From Rhizobium glycinendophyticum (lineage in GTDB: Bacteria > Pseudomonadota > Alphaproteobacteria > Rhizobiales > Rhizobiaceae): DNA of 64,000 nt. This document shows, piece by piece, positions 54,326 to 63,770 of this stretch. Numbering within the stretch: the first letter of the stretch is position 1; each line of letters opens with the position of its first letter. The stretch is taken from contig NZ_VFYP01000001.1 in NCBI RefSeq assembly GCF_006443685.1, forward strand, positions 2,914,001 through 2,978,000, given 5' to 3'. Made by a program: the position numbers and the translations under genes. Under the pieces are notes generated by a model. The model worked only from the letters and a program-made list of their open reading frames with translations, made no database searches and was not told the origin of the DNA.

Positions 54326-55765
54326 TCAGATGCCAGATTGGCCGTCGGAGCCGATATAAGCGATGCGCAACATATTGGTCGAACCGGGCGTGCCGAGCGG
54401 CACACCGGCCGAGATGATCACGCGGTCGCCGGGCTTGCCGAAACCTTCCTCGACGACGATACGGCAGGCGCCGTTGACCATTTCGTCGAGATCCGTCGGC
54501 TCAGAGGAAACGACGCAATGCAGGCCCCACACGACCGAAAGGCGACGGGCGGTCTGGATGACCGGCGACAGCGCGATGATCGGCACTTCAGGGCGCTCAC
54601 GCGAGGCGCGCAGGCCGGTATTGCCCGACGAGGTGTAACAGACGATCGCCTGCAGCTTCAGCGTCTCGGCAATCTGGCGGGCCGCGAGCGAAATGGCGTC
54701 AGCGCCGGTTGCTTCCGGCTGGGCGCGCTGGGCGTAGATGATGCCGGGATAATGCGGCTCGCGTTCGACAGTGTGGGCGATCGAGGCCATGGTGGCGACG
54801 GCTTCGACCGGGTACTGGCCGGACGCGGATTCGGCCGACAGCATGATGGCGTCAGCGCCTTCGAAGACAGCGGTTGCGACGTCGGAGACTTCGGCGCGGG
54901 TTGGCACCGGCGCGGTGATCATCGATTCCAGCATCTGGGTCGCGACGACCACCGGCTTGCCCTCACGGCGGCAGGCGCGGATCAGCTGCTTCTGGATACC
55001 CGGAACGCGCTCAAGCGGCATCTCGACACCGAGGTCGCCACGCGCAACCATCAGCGCGTCGGAGAGCGCGATGATCTCGTCGATGCACTCTATGGCCTGC
55101 GGCTTCTCGATCTTCGACATCAGGCCGACGCGGCCCTTGGCGATCTTGCGCACTTCGGCGAGGTCTTCCGGACGCTGGATGAAGGACAGAGCGACCCAGT
55201 CGACGTCATTGGTGGCGAGCACGGCATCGAGGTCGGCGCGGTCCTTGTCGGTCAGAACGCCGGTGGCGAGAATGGTGTCGGGCAGGCTGACGCCTTTGCG
55301 GTCGGAGATCTTCGTGCCAGAAACCACTTCGGTGACGATCGTCTTGCCGTCGCAGGTGATCGCCTTCAGGTGCAGCTTGCCGTCATCAATCAGCAGGCGG
55401 TCGCCGGGCTTGACCGATTCCAGAATTTCCGGATGCGGCAGGTAAACGCGGGTGGCGTCACCGGGCGCTTCATTGCTGTCGAGGGTGAAGGTCTGGCCGG
55501 GCTTCAGTTCGACGGTGGTATCGGCGAACTTGCCGACCCGCAACTTCGGGCCCTGCAGGTCGGCGAGGATGCCGATAGGGCGCCCGCAAGCGGCTTCGAC
55601 ATTGCGGATGCGCTGGATGAGTGTCCGCAGCATCTCATGGCTCGAATGGCTCATATTGATGCGGAAAAGATCGGCGCCGGCTTCATGAAGCTTGCGGATC
55701 ATCGCCTCATCGGAAGAGGCGGGACCGAGTGTGGCGAGGATCTTTACTTTGCGGTTGCGCTTCAT
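54326..55765 (-). CDS. pyk: Pyruvate kinase
   Basis: A 479-residue glycolytic enzyme. The N-terminus is KILATLGPASSD; the substrate region is FRINMSHSS; the Mg/ADP region is ADLQGPKLRVG; the catalytic Lys is in MSKIEKPQAIECI; and the MVARGDLGVEMPLERVP signature follows. It makes pyruvate and ATP from phosphoenolpyruvate. Its ATG (55763-55765) shares a base with the stop of the upstream DUF1036 gene, so the two are coupled. Confidence 0.97.
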   Translation of the reverse strand: MKRNRKVKILATLGPASSDEAMIRKLHEAGADLFRINMSHSSHEMLRTLIQRIRNVEAACGRPIGILADLQGPKLRVGKFADTTVELKPGQTFTLDSNEAPGDATRVYLPHPEILESVKPGDRLLIDDGKLHLKAITCDGKTIVTEVVSGTKISDRKGVSLPDTILATGVLTDKDRADLDAVLATNDVDWVALSFIQRPEDLAEVRKIAKGRVGLMSKIEKPQAIECIDEIIALSDALMVARGDLGVEMPLERVPGIQKQLIRACRREGKPVVVATQMLESMITAPVPTRAEVSDVATAVFEGADAIMLSAESASGQYPVEAVATMASIAHTVEREPHYPGIIYAQRAQPEATGADAISLAARQIAETLKLQAIVCYTSSGNTGLRASRERPEVPIIALSPVIQTARRLSVVWGLHCVVSSEPTDLDEMVNGACRIVVEEGFGKPGDRVIISAGVPLGTPGSTNMLRIAYIGSDGQSGI

Positions 55766-56271
55766 CAGTTCTGGCTTTCCTGGGTGCCCGACGTATCGGA
55801 GAGCTGGACCATCCAGCTGCCTTGCCGTCCGGTGTCGTATTCCTTGAATCCCATCTGCTGATAGCCGCGCGCGAAGCAGTCCTTCACGCCGACGATCTTG
55901 AACTCGTTTTCGGCGACACACATGTTGATGTCACCAGCCCAGCGACCGCCGCGAGCAGCGTCCTCAGCATAGAGATAATAATAGCGCGATTGGAGTTCGC
56001 CTTCGATGAGCGTGGCGCAGGTACCGGCCGGAACCTGCCACCAGCCTTCGGTGATCCAGCCCTCTTCCGCACGGTAACCGACAGCGACGCCGACAAGGTT
56101 CTGGGTGCCGTTGCAGACCCTGAACTCGGCATGCGCCGCGCTGGCGGCAAGCATGGGCACGAACAGGGCACCCACGATCATGAGAGGCCTCAGAAAACGC
56201 GCGGCGACGCCTGTGCAAAACTGTCTGTATCGCTCCTGCACGATTGCCGCCGAAACTCCAAAAATACGCAT
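55765..56271 (-). CDS. DUF1036-family exported protein
   Basis: A 168-residue protein with a hydrophobic secretion segment (MIVGALFVPMLAASAAHA) followed by FRVCNGTQNLVGVAVGYRAE, WITEGWWQVPAGTCATLIEG and YYYLYAEDA, the DUF1036 pattern with conserved cysteines. It is probably periplasmic. Function is unknown. The start at 56271 leaves a 30-residue basic leader before the hydrophobic core; ATG 56181 is an alternative. It is translationally coupled to pyk downstream. The 186-base upstream gap holds a TAATCGATTA palindrome near 56318. Confidence 0.85.
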   Translation of the reverse strand: MRIFGVSAAIVQERYRQFCTGVAARFLRPLMIVGALFVPMLAASAAHAEFRVCNGTQNLVGVAVGYRAEEGWITEGWWQVPAGTCATLIEGELQSRYYYLYAEDAARGGRWAGDINMCVAENEFKIVGVKDCFARGYQQMGFKEYDTGRQGSWMVQLSDTSGTQESQN

Positions 56272-56457
56272 GGGATGCCTTCTTGCGATGCTGCCCTGAG
56301 AATGTCAACGCAACTCTAATCGATTATATTTCCAGTCTTTGCCCAGTCCCGGGACAATGTTGTCCGATCTTGGCACAAACGTGACAGGCATGAAAGCTTG
56401 CGCTCCCTATTCCCCCATGCGATCAAGCCCTCTATAGCAGACGATGGCTTCGAACTG

Positions 56458-57267
56458 ATGAACGACCTTCCCGTTTTCGAGATCATAGATGGCCGACATG
56501 ACAGCGGCTTGGTGCTTCTGGCCGATCATGCCACGAACATCGTGCCAGACCGCTATGGCCGCCTCGGTCTGCCGGACAGCGCTTTCGAACGTCACATCGC
56601 CTATGACATCGGCATCGAAGCCCTCACCCGCAGCCTGGCCCGACGCCTGCGTGTGCCGGCAGTCATGTCGCGCTTCTCTCGGCTCTTGATCGATCCGAAT
56701 CGTGGCGAGGACGATCCAACCATCATCATGCGCATCTCCGACGGCGCGATCATTCCCGGCAATCACCCGATCACGCAGACGGAATGGCAGCACCGGATCG
56801 ACACGTATCACCGGCCTTACCACCGGGCAGTGTCGGAGGTCATTGCCGAGGTCGCGCAAGCATCCGGCAAGGCGCCACTGGTTTTGTCACTGCATTCCTA
56901 TACCCCCGCCTGGAAGGGCGTGCCCCGTCCATGGCATGCAGCCGTTTTATGGGACACGGATGAACGCGCCGTGCGACCGCTGATCAACGCGCTGGAGGCC
57001 GGTGGCGACATCCTCGTTGGCGACAACGAACCCTATGACGGCGCGCTGAAGGGCGACACGATGTATCGCCATTGCATGATGTCGGGCATCCCGCATGCGC
57101 TTCTCGAAGTGCGTCAGGATCTGATCGGACACGATGGCGGCGTCGAAGCCTGGGCGGATCGGCTGGCGCCGATCTTTGCCCGCCTCAATGCCGACCCGAT
57201 GCTACACGAATATCGGATCCATCCCTCGCGCACCGGCCCCTATCCGCCGACCGCCATCAAGCCCTGA
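56458..57267 (+). CDS. N-formylglutamate amidohydrolase family protein
   Basis: A 269-residue protein of the HutG2-like fold. Conserved pieces are LLADHATNIVPDRYGRLGLP (metal-site region), HIAYDIGIEALTRSLARRL, SRFSRLLIDPNRGEDDPT, VLSLHSYTPAWKG and ALLEVRQDLIG. Enzymes of this family remove the formyl group in histidine breakdown, but no hut gene is near and many members have unproven substrates. ATG 56458 gives the family start. The DUF1244 gene follows 11 bases later. Confidence 0.9.
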   Translation: MNDLPVFEIIDGRHDSGLVLLADHATNIVPDRYGRLGLPDSAFERHIAYDIGIEALTRSLARRLRVPAVMSRFSRLLIDPNRGEDDPTIIMRISDGAIIPGNHPITQTEWQHRIDTYHRPYHRAVSEVIAEVAQASGKAPLVLSLHSYTPAWKGVPRPWHAAVLWDTDERAVRPLINALEAGGDILVGDNEPYDGALKGDTMYRHCMMSGIPHALLEVRQDLIGHDGGVEAWADRLAPIFARLNADPMLHEYRIHPSRTGPYPPTAIKP

Positions 57268-57278
57268 AGGATCACGCC

Positions 57279-57584
57279 ATGACCATGCCGACCAAGGAGC
57301 AGCAGACCGAACTGGAGGCGGCAGCCTTCCGCCGGCTCGTCTCGCACCTGCGCAACCGCGCCGATGTCCAGAACATCGACCTGATGAACCTCGCCGGCTT
57401 CTGCCGCAACTGCCTATCCAACTGGTATCTCGAGGCGGCAAAACAACAGGGGCTCGACCTAACGAAGGACGAGAGCCGCGAGATCGTCTACGGCATGCCC
57501 TATGACGACTGGAAGGCGAAGCACCAGCGGGAGGCGAGCACTGAGCAGCAGCAGGCTTTCCAGAAAAACCGCCCGCAGGAATGA
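57279..57584 (+). CDS. DUF1244-family protein
   Basis: A 101-residue protein with the family core AAFRRLVSHLRNRADVQNIDLMNLAGFCRNCLSNWY in two parts (about residues 15-50) and VYGMPYDDWKAKHQ (about 70-83). The conserved Cys pair in FCRNCLSNW suggests metal or redox binding. Function is unknown. It sits close behind the amidohydrolase gene, probably in one operon, and is followed by gapR. Confidence 0.88.
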   Translation: MTMPTKEQQTELEAAAFRRLVSHLRNRADVQNIDLMNLAGFCRNCLSNWYLEAAKQQGLDLTKDESREIVYGMPYDDWKAKHQREASTEQQQAFQKNRPQE

Positions 57585-57688
57585 TCCGTGATGGAGCTTT
57601 GGCACTTGACGTCAGACCAACTTCGCGGCACGTGAACGCCCACGAAATCCATCTCGAACTGCCATTCCCGACATGAAGGAGATTGCCC

Positions 57689-57958
57689 ATGTCTGATGCC
57701 GCCCACGGCGTCGCCCGCGACCAGCTCCGCGCTTTCGTCGAGCGCATCGAGCGCCTTGAAGAAGAAAAGAAGACGATCGCCGACGACATCAAGGACGTTT
57801 ACGGCGAAGCCAAGTCCATGGGTTTCGACACGAAGATCCTGAAGAAGGTCATTGCCCTTCGCAAGAAGGACGATCAAGAGCGGATGGAAGAGGACCTGAT
57901 CCTCGACACCTATCTACACGCGCTGGGCATGATCGAAAGCCCGCCGGAAGAAGCCTGA
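57689..57958 (+). CDS. gapR: DUF2312-family nucleoid protein, GapR-like
   Basis: An 89-residue protein that is nearly all helical: [25 protein letters not shown] (residues about 11-35), [22 protein letters not shown], then an acidic tail. This is the DUF2312/GapR family. In Caulobacter GapR encircles overtwisted DNA ahead of forks and RNA polymerase and aids topoisomerases. The ATG follows AAGGAG at good spacing. A terminator follows. Confidence 0.9.
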   Translation: MSDAAHGVARDQLRAFVERIERLEEEKKTIADDIKDVYGEAKSMGFDTKILKKVIALRKKDDQERMEEDLILDTYLHALGMIESPPEEA

Positions 57959-57975
57959 TTCTCATCGACAAACAA

Positions 57976-58002
57976 CAAAAACCCGCCTCGGCGGGTTTTT
58001 TC
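57976..58002 (+). terminator. Rho-independent terminator after gapR
   Basis: AAAACCCGCC and GGCGGGTTTT with a minimal loop and T run, just after the gapR stop and ahead of the convergent DUF882 gene. Confidence 0.85.
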
Positions 58003-58030
58003 GTGTCTTGGGGTATCATCCCGAAGTAGG

Positions 58031-59908
58031 TCAGGGTGCGCCGAAGCGGCTCGGATCCACCGTCGTCGCATCCAGGCGGAAGCCGACGGGAACGGTCGTG
58101 GTCGGGGCGAGCAGCGAGCGCGAGACGACGCGCGGCGCCTTGCCCGGCTTGATCACGGTTTCGAACTTGCCCTGATTGAGCGCCCATTGCTCGATCATGC
58201 CCTTGGTCAGCTTCGTGCCGCCATACATCGCCATATGCGCGCGCTCTGCCTCTTCCTGGCCGGGGCGACGACCCTTGACCGGGAGCGCTGCATCGGCCCC
58301 GGGCACCGCTGCTTCCGGCGCATCGAACATGTCGCCGAACTGCGGCGTAGGCTCGCCTGCGGGCTTCTGCGGCAGGGAGGCAACCTCGACCGGTCTTTCA
58401 GCCGGCGCAGCAGTTACAGCAGCAGGTGCCGCACTTGCAGTTGCCTGCGCGGTCGGTGCCTCGGCCGGAATGGGCGCGACCATCTCGGCCTGATTGCTGC
58501 TTTCCAACGCTTCGGCAGCCTCGGGCGAGAGAATCGCCTGCTCGACTTCGTCAACTTCGGATTCGTCTTCTTCCTGGGCCTTGGCGAGAAGCGCCTCGGC
58601 AACGGCCGGACGGGCGGTCGGAACCGGCACGGTCATGCCGTTTGCCAGCATCATCGCATCACTGCCCGGATCAATTGACGCCGTCATCACGGCGGGCTCA
58701 CTGCCACTCTGCTCCGGACGCGGGCCAAGCAGGGTCGGAACCGGGATCTTCATGCTGGCAAGATCAGCGAATTCACTCGACGGTGCTTCGGCCGGCACTG
58801 GCACGCCATTCGCCACTTGCTGTAACGCGTCTTCGGCAGCATTGCGCGGCGGCTGGTAAAGCGCCACGGCAAGGCTCGCGTCAGCCGGTCTCAGCGACGG
58901 ACGGGCCTGCGGCACGGGAGCGGCTTCCACGCCCGGCAGGGCATTTGCGACCATCACGGGTTCGGCCGCAGTCACGACCGGCGGAGGCGGCGGTTCAACC
59001 GCTTCCGGCTGTGCGGCAAGCGCAGGGCGTTCGGCAGGTGCCGGAATGTCTTCTTCTTCGTCCTCGTCACCACCACCAAACAACATGGCGAGGAAATTAC
59101 GCGGACGGCTCGGGCGCTTGTCATCGGCCATCATGACCGCGCCACCCGATTCAAGGCGACGCTTGTATTCGGCGAGCGCCTGCTGATAGCCCGGCAGCGG
59201 CTTGCCATCTGCGGGAATGTGAACGGTCTTGCCGTCGGGGAAGAGGCGCACGAGATCCTGACGGTTCATGCGCGGCCAGGCGCGAACGCCCGCAACGTCC
59301 ATGTGCACAAAAGGTGAGCCGGAATTGGGATAGTAGCCAACGCCGCCGGCCTGCAGCTTCACGCCGAGCTCGCGCAGCGTCTTCAGCGGCACGCCCGGAA
59401 TGTAAAAGTCCATCGCGGTGCCGCGCATGTGCTGGCTTTCCTTCGCGACACCCTTGGAGCGCGAACGCAGCATGGCATTGGTCTGCGGCGAACGGTAACC
59501 GGAGACGGCCTTGATATAGCCCTTGGCACCAGCGCGACGATAGACTTCCCAGACGAGGTCGAAGAGGCGCGGGTCCATCTTCGTCGGCTCGTTGCGGCGC
59601 CAGTCGCGCAAGATATAGTTGAGCTGTTTCAGACCCTTGGGGTCATAGCGGCCATTGCGCTTGAAGGTGATGGAAGCGCGTTCGCCGGTATGAACGAATT
59701 CGATGTTCAGCGTACGTGTCTCAGCCCGCGCCAGCCCGGTCGACCCGAACAGCGTTGCGGCTCCCACCAGCAAGAATGCAAGCACGGAGCACACCAGCCT
59801 CGCTGCAATCTTCGCGCATGCGGATGAGGGCTTGCGCCCGTCCTGCCATCGGCGCGCGCTGATGTCTTGCGATGTCTGCAATGCTATCCCCGTCAGAATA
59901 CGTCCCAC
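58031..59908 (-). CDS. DUF882 M15-type peptidase with long low-complexity tail
   Basis: A 625-residue protein. It has an N-terminal signal or anchor (about 38-60) and a DUF882 domain of the LAS/M15 fold at about 65-240: VSGYRSPQTNAMLR, SQHMRGTAMDFYIPG (HxxxxxxD zinc ligands) and PFVHMDVAG (third ligand), as in the MepK (YcbK) endopeptidases that cut peptidoglycan crosslinks. From about residue 265 it is a Pro/Ala/Glu-rich tail of over 300 residues. The start GTG at 59908 is uncertain. The domain should act in the periplasm; the tail role is unknown. Confidence 0.82.
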   Translation of the reverse strand: MGRILTGIALQTSQDISARRWQDGRKPSSACAKIAARLVCSVLAFLLVGAATLFGSTGLARAETRTLNIEFVHTGERASITFKRNGRYDPKGLKQLNYILRDWRRNEPTKMDPRLFDLVWEVYRRAGAKGYIKAVSGYRSPQTNAMLRSRSKGVAKESQHMRGTAMDFYIPGVPLKTLRELGVKLQAGGVGYYPNSGSPFVHMDVAGVRAWPRMNRQDLVRLFPDGKTVHIPADGKPLPGYQQALAEYKRRLESGGAVMMADDKRPSRPRNFLAMLFGGGDEDEEEDIPAPAERPALAAQPEAVEPPPPPVVTAAEPVMVANALPGVEAAPVPQARPSLRPADASLAVALYQPPRNAAEDALQQVANGVPVPAEAPSSEFADLASMKIPVPTLLGPRPEQSGSEPAVMTASIDPGSDAMMLANGMTVPVPTARPAVAEALLAKAQEEDESEVDEVEQAILSPEAAEALESSNQAEMVAPIPAEAPTAQATASAAPAAVTAAPAERPVEVASLPQKPAGEPTPQFGDMFDAPEAAVPGADAALPVKGRRPGQEEAERAHMAMYGGTKLTKGMIEQWALNQGKFETVIKPGKAPRVVSRSLLAPTTTVPVGFRLDATTVDPSRFGAP

Positions 59909-60065
59909 GCCAACTCAAGGTGAACGTCAAATGCGGTCACACCATGGCAAATTTGCCACATCCGCACAAGCAGTCCCGTTATGGTGAACGTCTGCCTAAC
60001 ACATGTCAGGCTCTTGGTAGGCGATTAAGCTTACCCCGGGGTTAACATCAGCGATTTGAGACAAA

Positions 60066-61610
60066 TCAAGCGGCGTCCTTTTGCGGATCGTCAGGATCGA
60101 TCCCGTAGTCCTTCAGTTTGCGGTAGAGGGTGGAGCGGCCGATGCCGAGTTTGCGGGCCACCTGGCTCATCTGGCCCCGGTAGAACTTGAGCGCGAAGCG
60201 GATCAGTTCCTCTTCGATCTCCGCAAGCTTCCGGACATTCCCGGCCTCATCAGTGCTGACGATGACATTGCCGGTTTGGATATTGCCGAAAGCTGTGGAC
60301 GAGGATGACGACGGCTGGCCGACGAAGCTCGCCGTGCGCTCGGCAAGTGCCGCTTGAACTTTCGCAAGCGGGCTTGATTCGTCTCTGACCTCACCCGCCT
60401 CGCGTTGAGCCACGCCGGAACGGTGGCCGCTGACCTGGGCCGAGATCTGCGGGAAATCGCTTTCGCCGAGGCTTCCCCCTTCGGCCAGAACGACGGCGCG
60501 AAAAACGGCATTTTCCAGCTGCCGTGTATTGCCGGGCCAGTCAAAGGCGGTCAGGAGCGCAATTGCGGACGCTTCGACCTGCAGACTGCGAGGCAGGCGC
60601 TGCTCCAGCGAGAAGCGCTCGACAAAGGCCCGCACCAGATGCGGGATGTCTTCCTTGCGCCGCCGGAGTGCCGGAATGGTGATCGGGAACACATTGAGAC
60701 GGTAGTAGAGATCCTCGCGGAAGCGGCCGGCCTTGACCTCCTCAATCAGGTCCTTGTTCGTTGCCAGCACGAGACGGACATTGACCTTGGCAGCACGCGG
60801 CGGATCGCCGCGGACCAACTCGCCCGATTGAACCACGTCAAGGAGCCGCGCCTGGGCAGACGCCGGCAGTTCACTGATCTCCTCAATGAAAAGCGTACCG
60901 CCCTCGGCTTCACCGAACTTGCCTGCGGCGTGAATAATGTCCGTATCGGAAAAACGGGCATCTCCAAACAGGATCCCATCAATCTGCGCCGGCGCAAAGG
61001 CATGGCAATTGAGCGTGACGAAGGCGCGAGATGAGCGATCGCTGGCAGCATGGATGGCGCGGGCGACGAGTTCCTTGCCGACGCCCCCCTCCCCTTCGAG
61101 CATCACCGGAATGGTGGACTGCGCTGCACGCCGCCCGAGTTCAACAACGCGGGACATCGAGGCGCTGGCCGCGACGATATCCGTGAAGCTGACGGCACCA
61201 CTGCGCGCCCGGCGTGGCGTGCGCCCCTGCAGGCTGCTGCGATGGATCTTGAGGGCTGCTTCGACGGCACCGGAGAGACGCTCTGGCGCAAAGGGCTTGA
61301 CCAGAAAATCGAAGGCTCCGGCCCGGACGGCATCTAGCGCCGTCCCCGTCGCCCCTTCGGCCGTGGCAACCAGCACCGGCACCGCCGGGTTGATCTCGGC
61401 AAGAACTGCCAGCAGCCCGGACTGCAGCCCCTCCGGGGCGGAGGCGTCGACAATGACGACGCCAATCTGATCGCGCTGGCGGCGAAAGGCATCAATGGCT
61501 GCATGGGCGGTTTCCGCCGCGTGGACGACATGGCCGTGCGCTTCAATCGCAGCCTTCATGCTGCGACGCTCGGCGGCATCTTCATCGATGAGTAGAATGT
61601 GTGAAGTCAA
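60066..61610 (-). CDS. NtrC-like response regulator lacking the GAFTGA loop
   Basis: A 514-residue protein. Receiver domain at about 1-120 (HILLIDEDAAERR; phosphoacceptor Asp in VVIVDASAPEG; KPF), AAA+ domain at about 140-375 (Walker A GEGGVGKE, Walker B GTLFIEEISELP with Glu in place of the first Asp), and a Fis-type helix-turn-helix at the end (QVARKLGIGRSTLYRKLKDYGI). The sigma-54 contact loop GAFTGA is missing: LFGDARFSDTDIIHAAG stands there. It may not activate sigma-54 and may act as another kind of regulator. The TTG start follows GGAG. No kinase gene adjoins it. Confidence 0.88.
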   Translation of the reverse strand: MTSHILLIDEDAAERRSMKAAIEAHGHVVHAAETAHAAIDAFRRQRDQIGVVIVDASAPEGLQSGLLAVLAEINPAVPVLVATAEGATGTALDAVRAGAFDFLVKPFAPERLSGAVEAALKIHRSSLQGRTPRRARSGAVSFTDIVAASASMSRVVELGRRAAQSTIPVMLEGEGGVGKELVARAIHAASDRSSRAFVTLNCHAFAPAQIDGILFGDARFSDTDIIHAAGKFGEAEGGTLFIEEISELPASAQARLLDVVQSGELVRGDPPRAAKVNVRLVLATNKDLIEEVKAGRFREDLYYRLNVFPITIPALRRRKEDIPHLVRAFVERFSLEQRLPRSLQVEASAIALLTAFDWPGNTRQLENAVFRAVVLAEGGSLGESDFPQISAQVSGHRSGVAQREAGEVRDESSPLAKVQAALAERTASFVGQPSSSSSTAFGNIQTGNVIVSTDEAGNVRKLAEIEEELIRFALKFYRGQMSQVARKLGIGRSTLYRKLKDYGIDPDDPQKDAA

Positions 61611-61899
61611 CTTGCGCTCCCCGAGGTCAGTGCTGGCGCCTTCGCGCTCCTGGGTTATCGAGCGGGAGCCTGCCAGAAAGGACTGAACATGTTGTTGGGA
61701 GAAAACCTCGGATTTTAACGATTTTTAACCTGTATTGGCACAGCCCACCGAAATTGCGCGGGACGCCGGATCTACGGGGAGAGCTCCTAGGAAACGCGTC
61801 CAGCAACCGCCCAGACAAGGAAGCCCAAACGGCCTTGCGCTTGCCGACCGTGACGGGACTGACTACATCTCCCGACAAGAGACAGGAAAGGACATCACC
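61611..61899. other. Divergent intergenic region between the NtrC-like gene and pepF
   Basis: About 290 bases with no supported gene. An open frame covers part of it in the pepF frame, but it lacks a start signal. The T-rich stretch near 61713-61735 may hold the pepF promoter. Confidence 0.35.
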
Positions 61900-63750
61900 A
61901 TGACAATCGAGCGAAGCCCCGTTTTTGCGAGCGCTGCCGAAGCCCAGGCGAAGCAAACAGCCCAGCTCGGCGATCTGCCCGTCTGGACCCTCGACCATCT
62001 CTATCCGGGCCAGACCTCGCCCGAATTCCTGTCCGCAGTCGACAAAGCGGCAGCCGACGCGCTCACTTTCGAGACGAAGTGGAAGGGGAAGCTTGAGGCA
62101 GCCCTTGAAACCGTCGGCAACGACAGTCTCGCCACGGCGCTCACGGAACTCGACGCCCTGGAAGACCTTCTCGGCCGCGTCGCCTCCTATGCCGGCCTGA
62201 CCTATTATTCCGACATGACCAACCCGGCGAACGGCAAGTTCTTCGGCGACATTCAGGCCAAGCTGACGGATATCTCTTCCCGCCTCCTCTTCTTCCCCCT
62301 CGAACTCAACCGGCTGCCCGACGATGCCGTGGACGCGGCGATGGACCGCGACCCAGCGCTCGGTCACTTCCGTCCATGGATCGTCGATCTGCGCAAGGAC
62401 AAGCCCTTCCAGCTCGACGATCGGATCGAACAGCTCTTCCTGGAAAAATCGCAGACCGGCGCTGCCGCTTTTAACCGCCTCTTCGACGAGACATTGGCCT
62501 CGCTCCGCTTCACGGTAGGCGAGGATGAAATGCCGCTGGAGCCGACGCTGACGCTGTTACAAGACGCCGATCCCGCCAGGCGCAAGCTGGCCGCAGAAGC
62601 CCTGTCGAAAACCTTCAAGGCCAATATCCGCATCTTCACTCTGGTGACCAACACGCTCGCCAAGGACAAGGAAATCTCCGACCGCTGGCGCGGCTTTGAA
62701 GACATCGCCGACAGCCGGCATCTGGCGAACCGCGTCGAGCGCGAAGTGGTCGACGCACTAGCCGAAGCCGTACGCCAAGCCTATCCGCGCCTGTCGCATC
62801 GCTATTACAATATGAAGGCGAAATGGCTCGGCATGGACCAGATGAATTTCTGGGACCGCAACGCGCCGCTCCCCGAAACGCCGGATAGACTGATCCCGTG
62901 GGATGAAGCCAAGGACATGGTGCTCTCGGCCTATGGAGGCTTTGCACCTGAAATGGCCGAGATCGCCAATCGCTTCTTCGACGGCGGCTGGATCGATGCA
63001 CCCGCCCGCCCCGGCAAGGCTCCCGGCGCCTTTGCCCATCCGACAGTCCCTTCCGCGCACCCCTACGTGCTCGTCAACTATCTCGGCAAGCCGCGTGACG
63101 TCATGACGCTCGCCCATGAACTCGGCCATGGTGTGCACCAGGTGCTGGCCGGCGGCCAGGGTGCGCTGATGTGCCAAACCCCGCTGACGCTCGCCGAAAC
63201 CGCCTCCGTCTTCGGCGAAATGCTGACCTTCCGCGCGCTCCTCGACAAGACGACCGACAAGCGCGAACGCAAGGCCATGCTCGCCCAGAAGGTCGAGGAC
63301 ATGATCAACACGGTCGTGCGTCAGATCGCCTTCTACCAGTTCGAGCGCAAGATCCATACGGCCCGCAAGGAAGGTGAACTGACGGCGGAGAAGATCGGCG
63401 AGCTCTGGCTCTCGGTCCAGGAAGAGAGCCTCGGGCCGGCGATCAAGATCTCAGAGGGCTATGAGACCTGGTGGGCCTATATCCCCCACTTCATCCATTC
63501 GCCCTTCTATGTCTATGCCTACGCCTTCGGCGATTGCCTGGTGAACTCGCTCTATGCCGTTTATCAGAACGCAGAAGACGGCTTCCAGCAGAAGTATTTC
63601 GAGCTCTTGAAGGCTGGCGGCACGAAGCATCATTCCGAGCTTCTCGCCCCCTTCGGCCTCGACGCCACGGATCCGTCGTTCTGGGCCAAGGGTCTGTCGA
63701 TGATCGAGGGGCTGATCGACGAGCTGGAAGCGCTAGATAAGGCAACCTGA
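61900..63750 (+). CDS. pepF: Oligoendopeptidase F (M3 family)
   Basis: A 616-residue M3-type zinc peptidase cutting short peptides in the cytoplasm. The zinc motif HELGH lies in MTLAHELGHGVHQVL, with the downstream Glu in LTLAETASVFGEML; C-terminal features are YETWWAYIPHFIHSPFYVYAYAFG and FWAKGLSMIEGLID. ATG 61900 was chosen because the upstream frame lacks coding character. It ends 20 bases before pabB, so the two may be co-transcribed. Confidence 0.95.
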   Translation: MTIERSPVFASAAEAQAKQTAQLGDLPVWTLDHLYPGQTSPEFLSAVDKAAADALTFETKWKGKLEAALETVGNDSLATALTELDALEDLLGRVASYAGLTYYSDMTNPANGKFFGDIQAKLTDISSRLLFFPLELNRLPDDAVDAAMDRDPALGHFRPWIVDLRKDKPFQLDDRIEQLFLEKSQTGAAAFNRLFDETLASLRFTVGEDEMPLEPTLTLLQDADPARRKLAAEALSKTFKANIRIFTLVTNTLAKDKEISDRWRGFEDIADSRHLANRVEREVVDALAEAVRQAYPRLSHRYYNMKAKWLGMDQMNFWDRNAPLPETPDRLIPWDEAKDMVLSAYGGFAPEMAEIANRFFDGGWIDAPARPGKAPGAFAHPTVPSAHPYVLVNYLGKPRDVMTLAHELGHGVHQVLAGGQGALMCQTPLTLAETASVFGEMLTFRALLDKTTDKRERKAMLAQKVEDMINTVVRQIAFYQFERKIHTARKEGELTAEKIGELWLSVQEESLGPAIKISEGYETWWAYIPHFIHSPFYVYAYAFGDCLVNSLYAVYQNAEDGFQQKYFELLKAGGTKHHSELLAPFGLDATDPSFWAKGLSMIEGLIDELEALDKAT

Positions 63751-63770
63751 ACCGGAGCAGCCGACATTCC

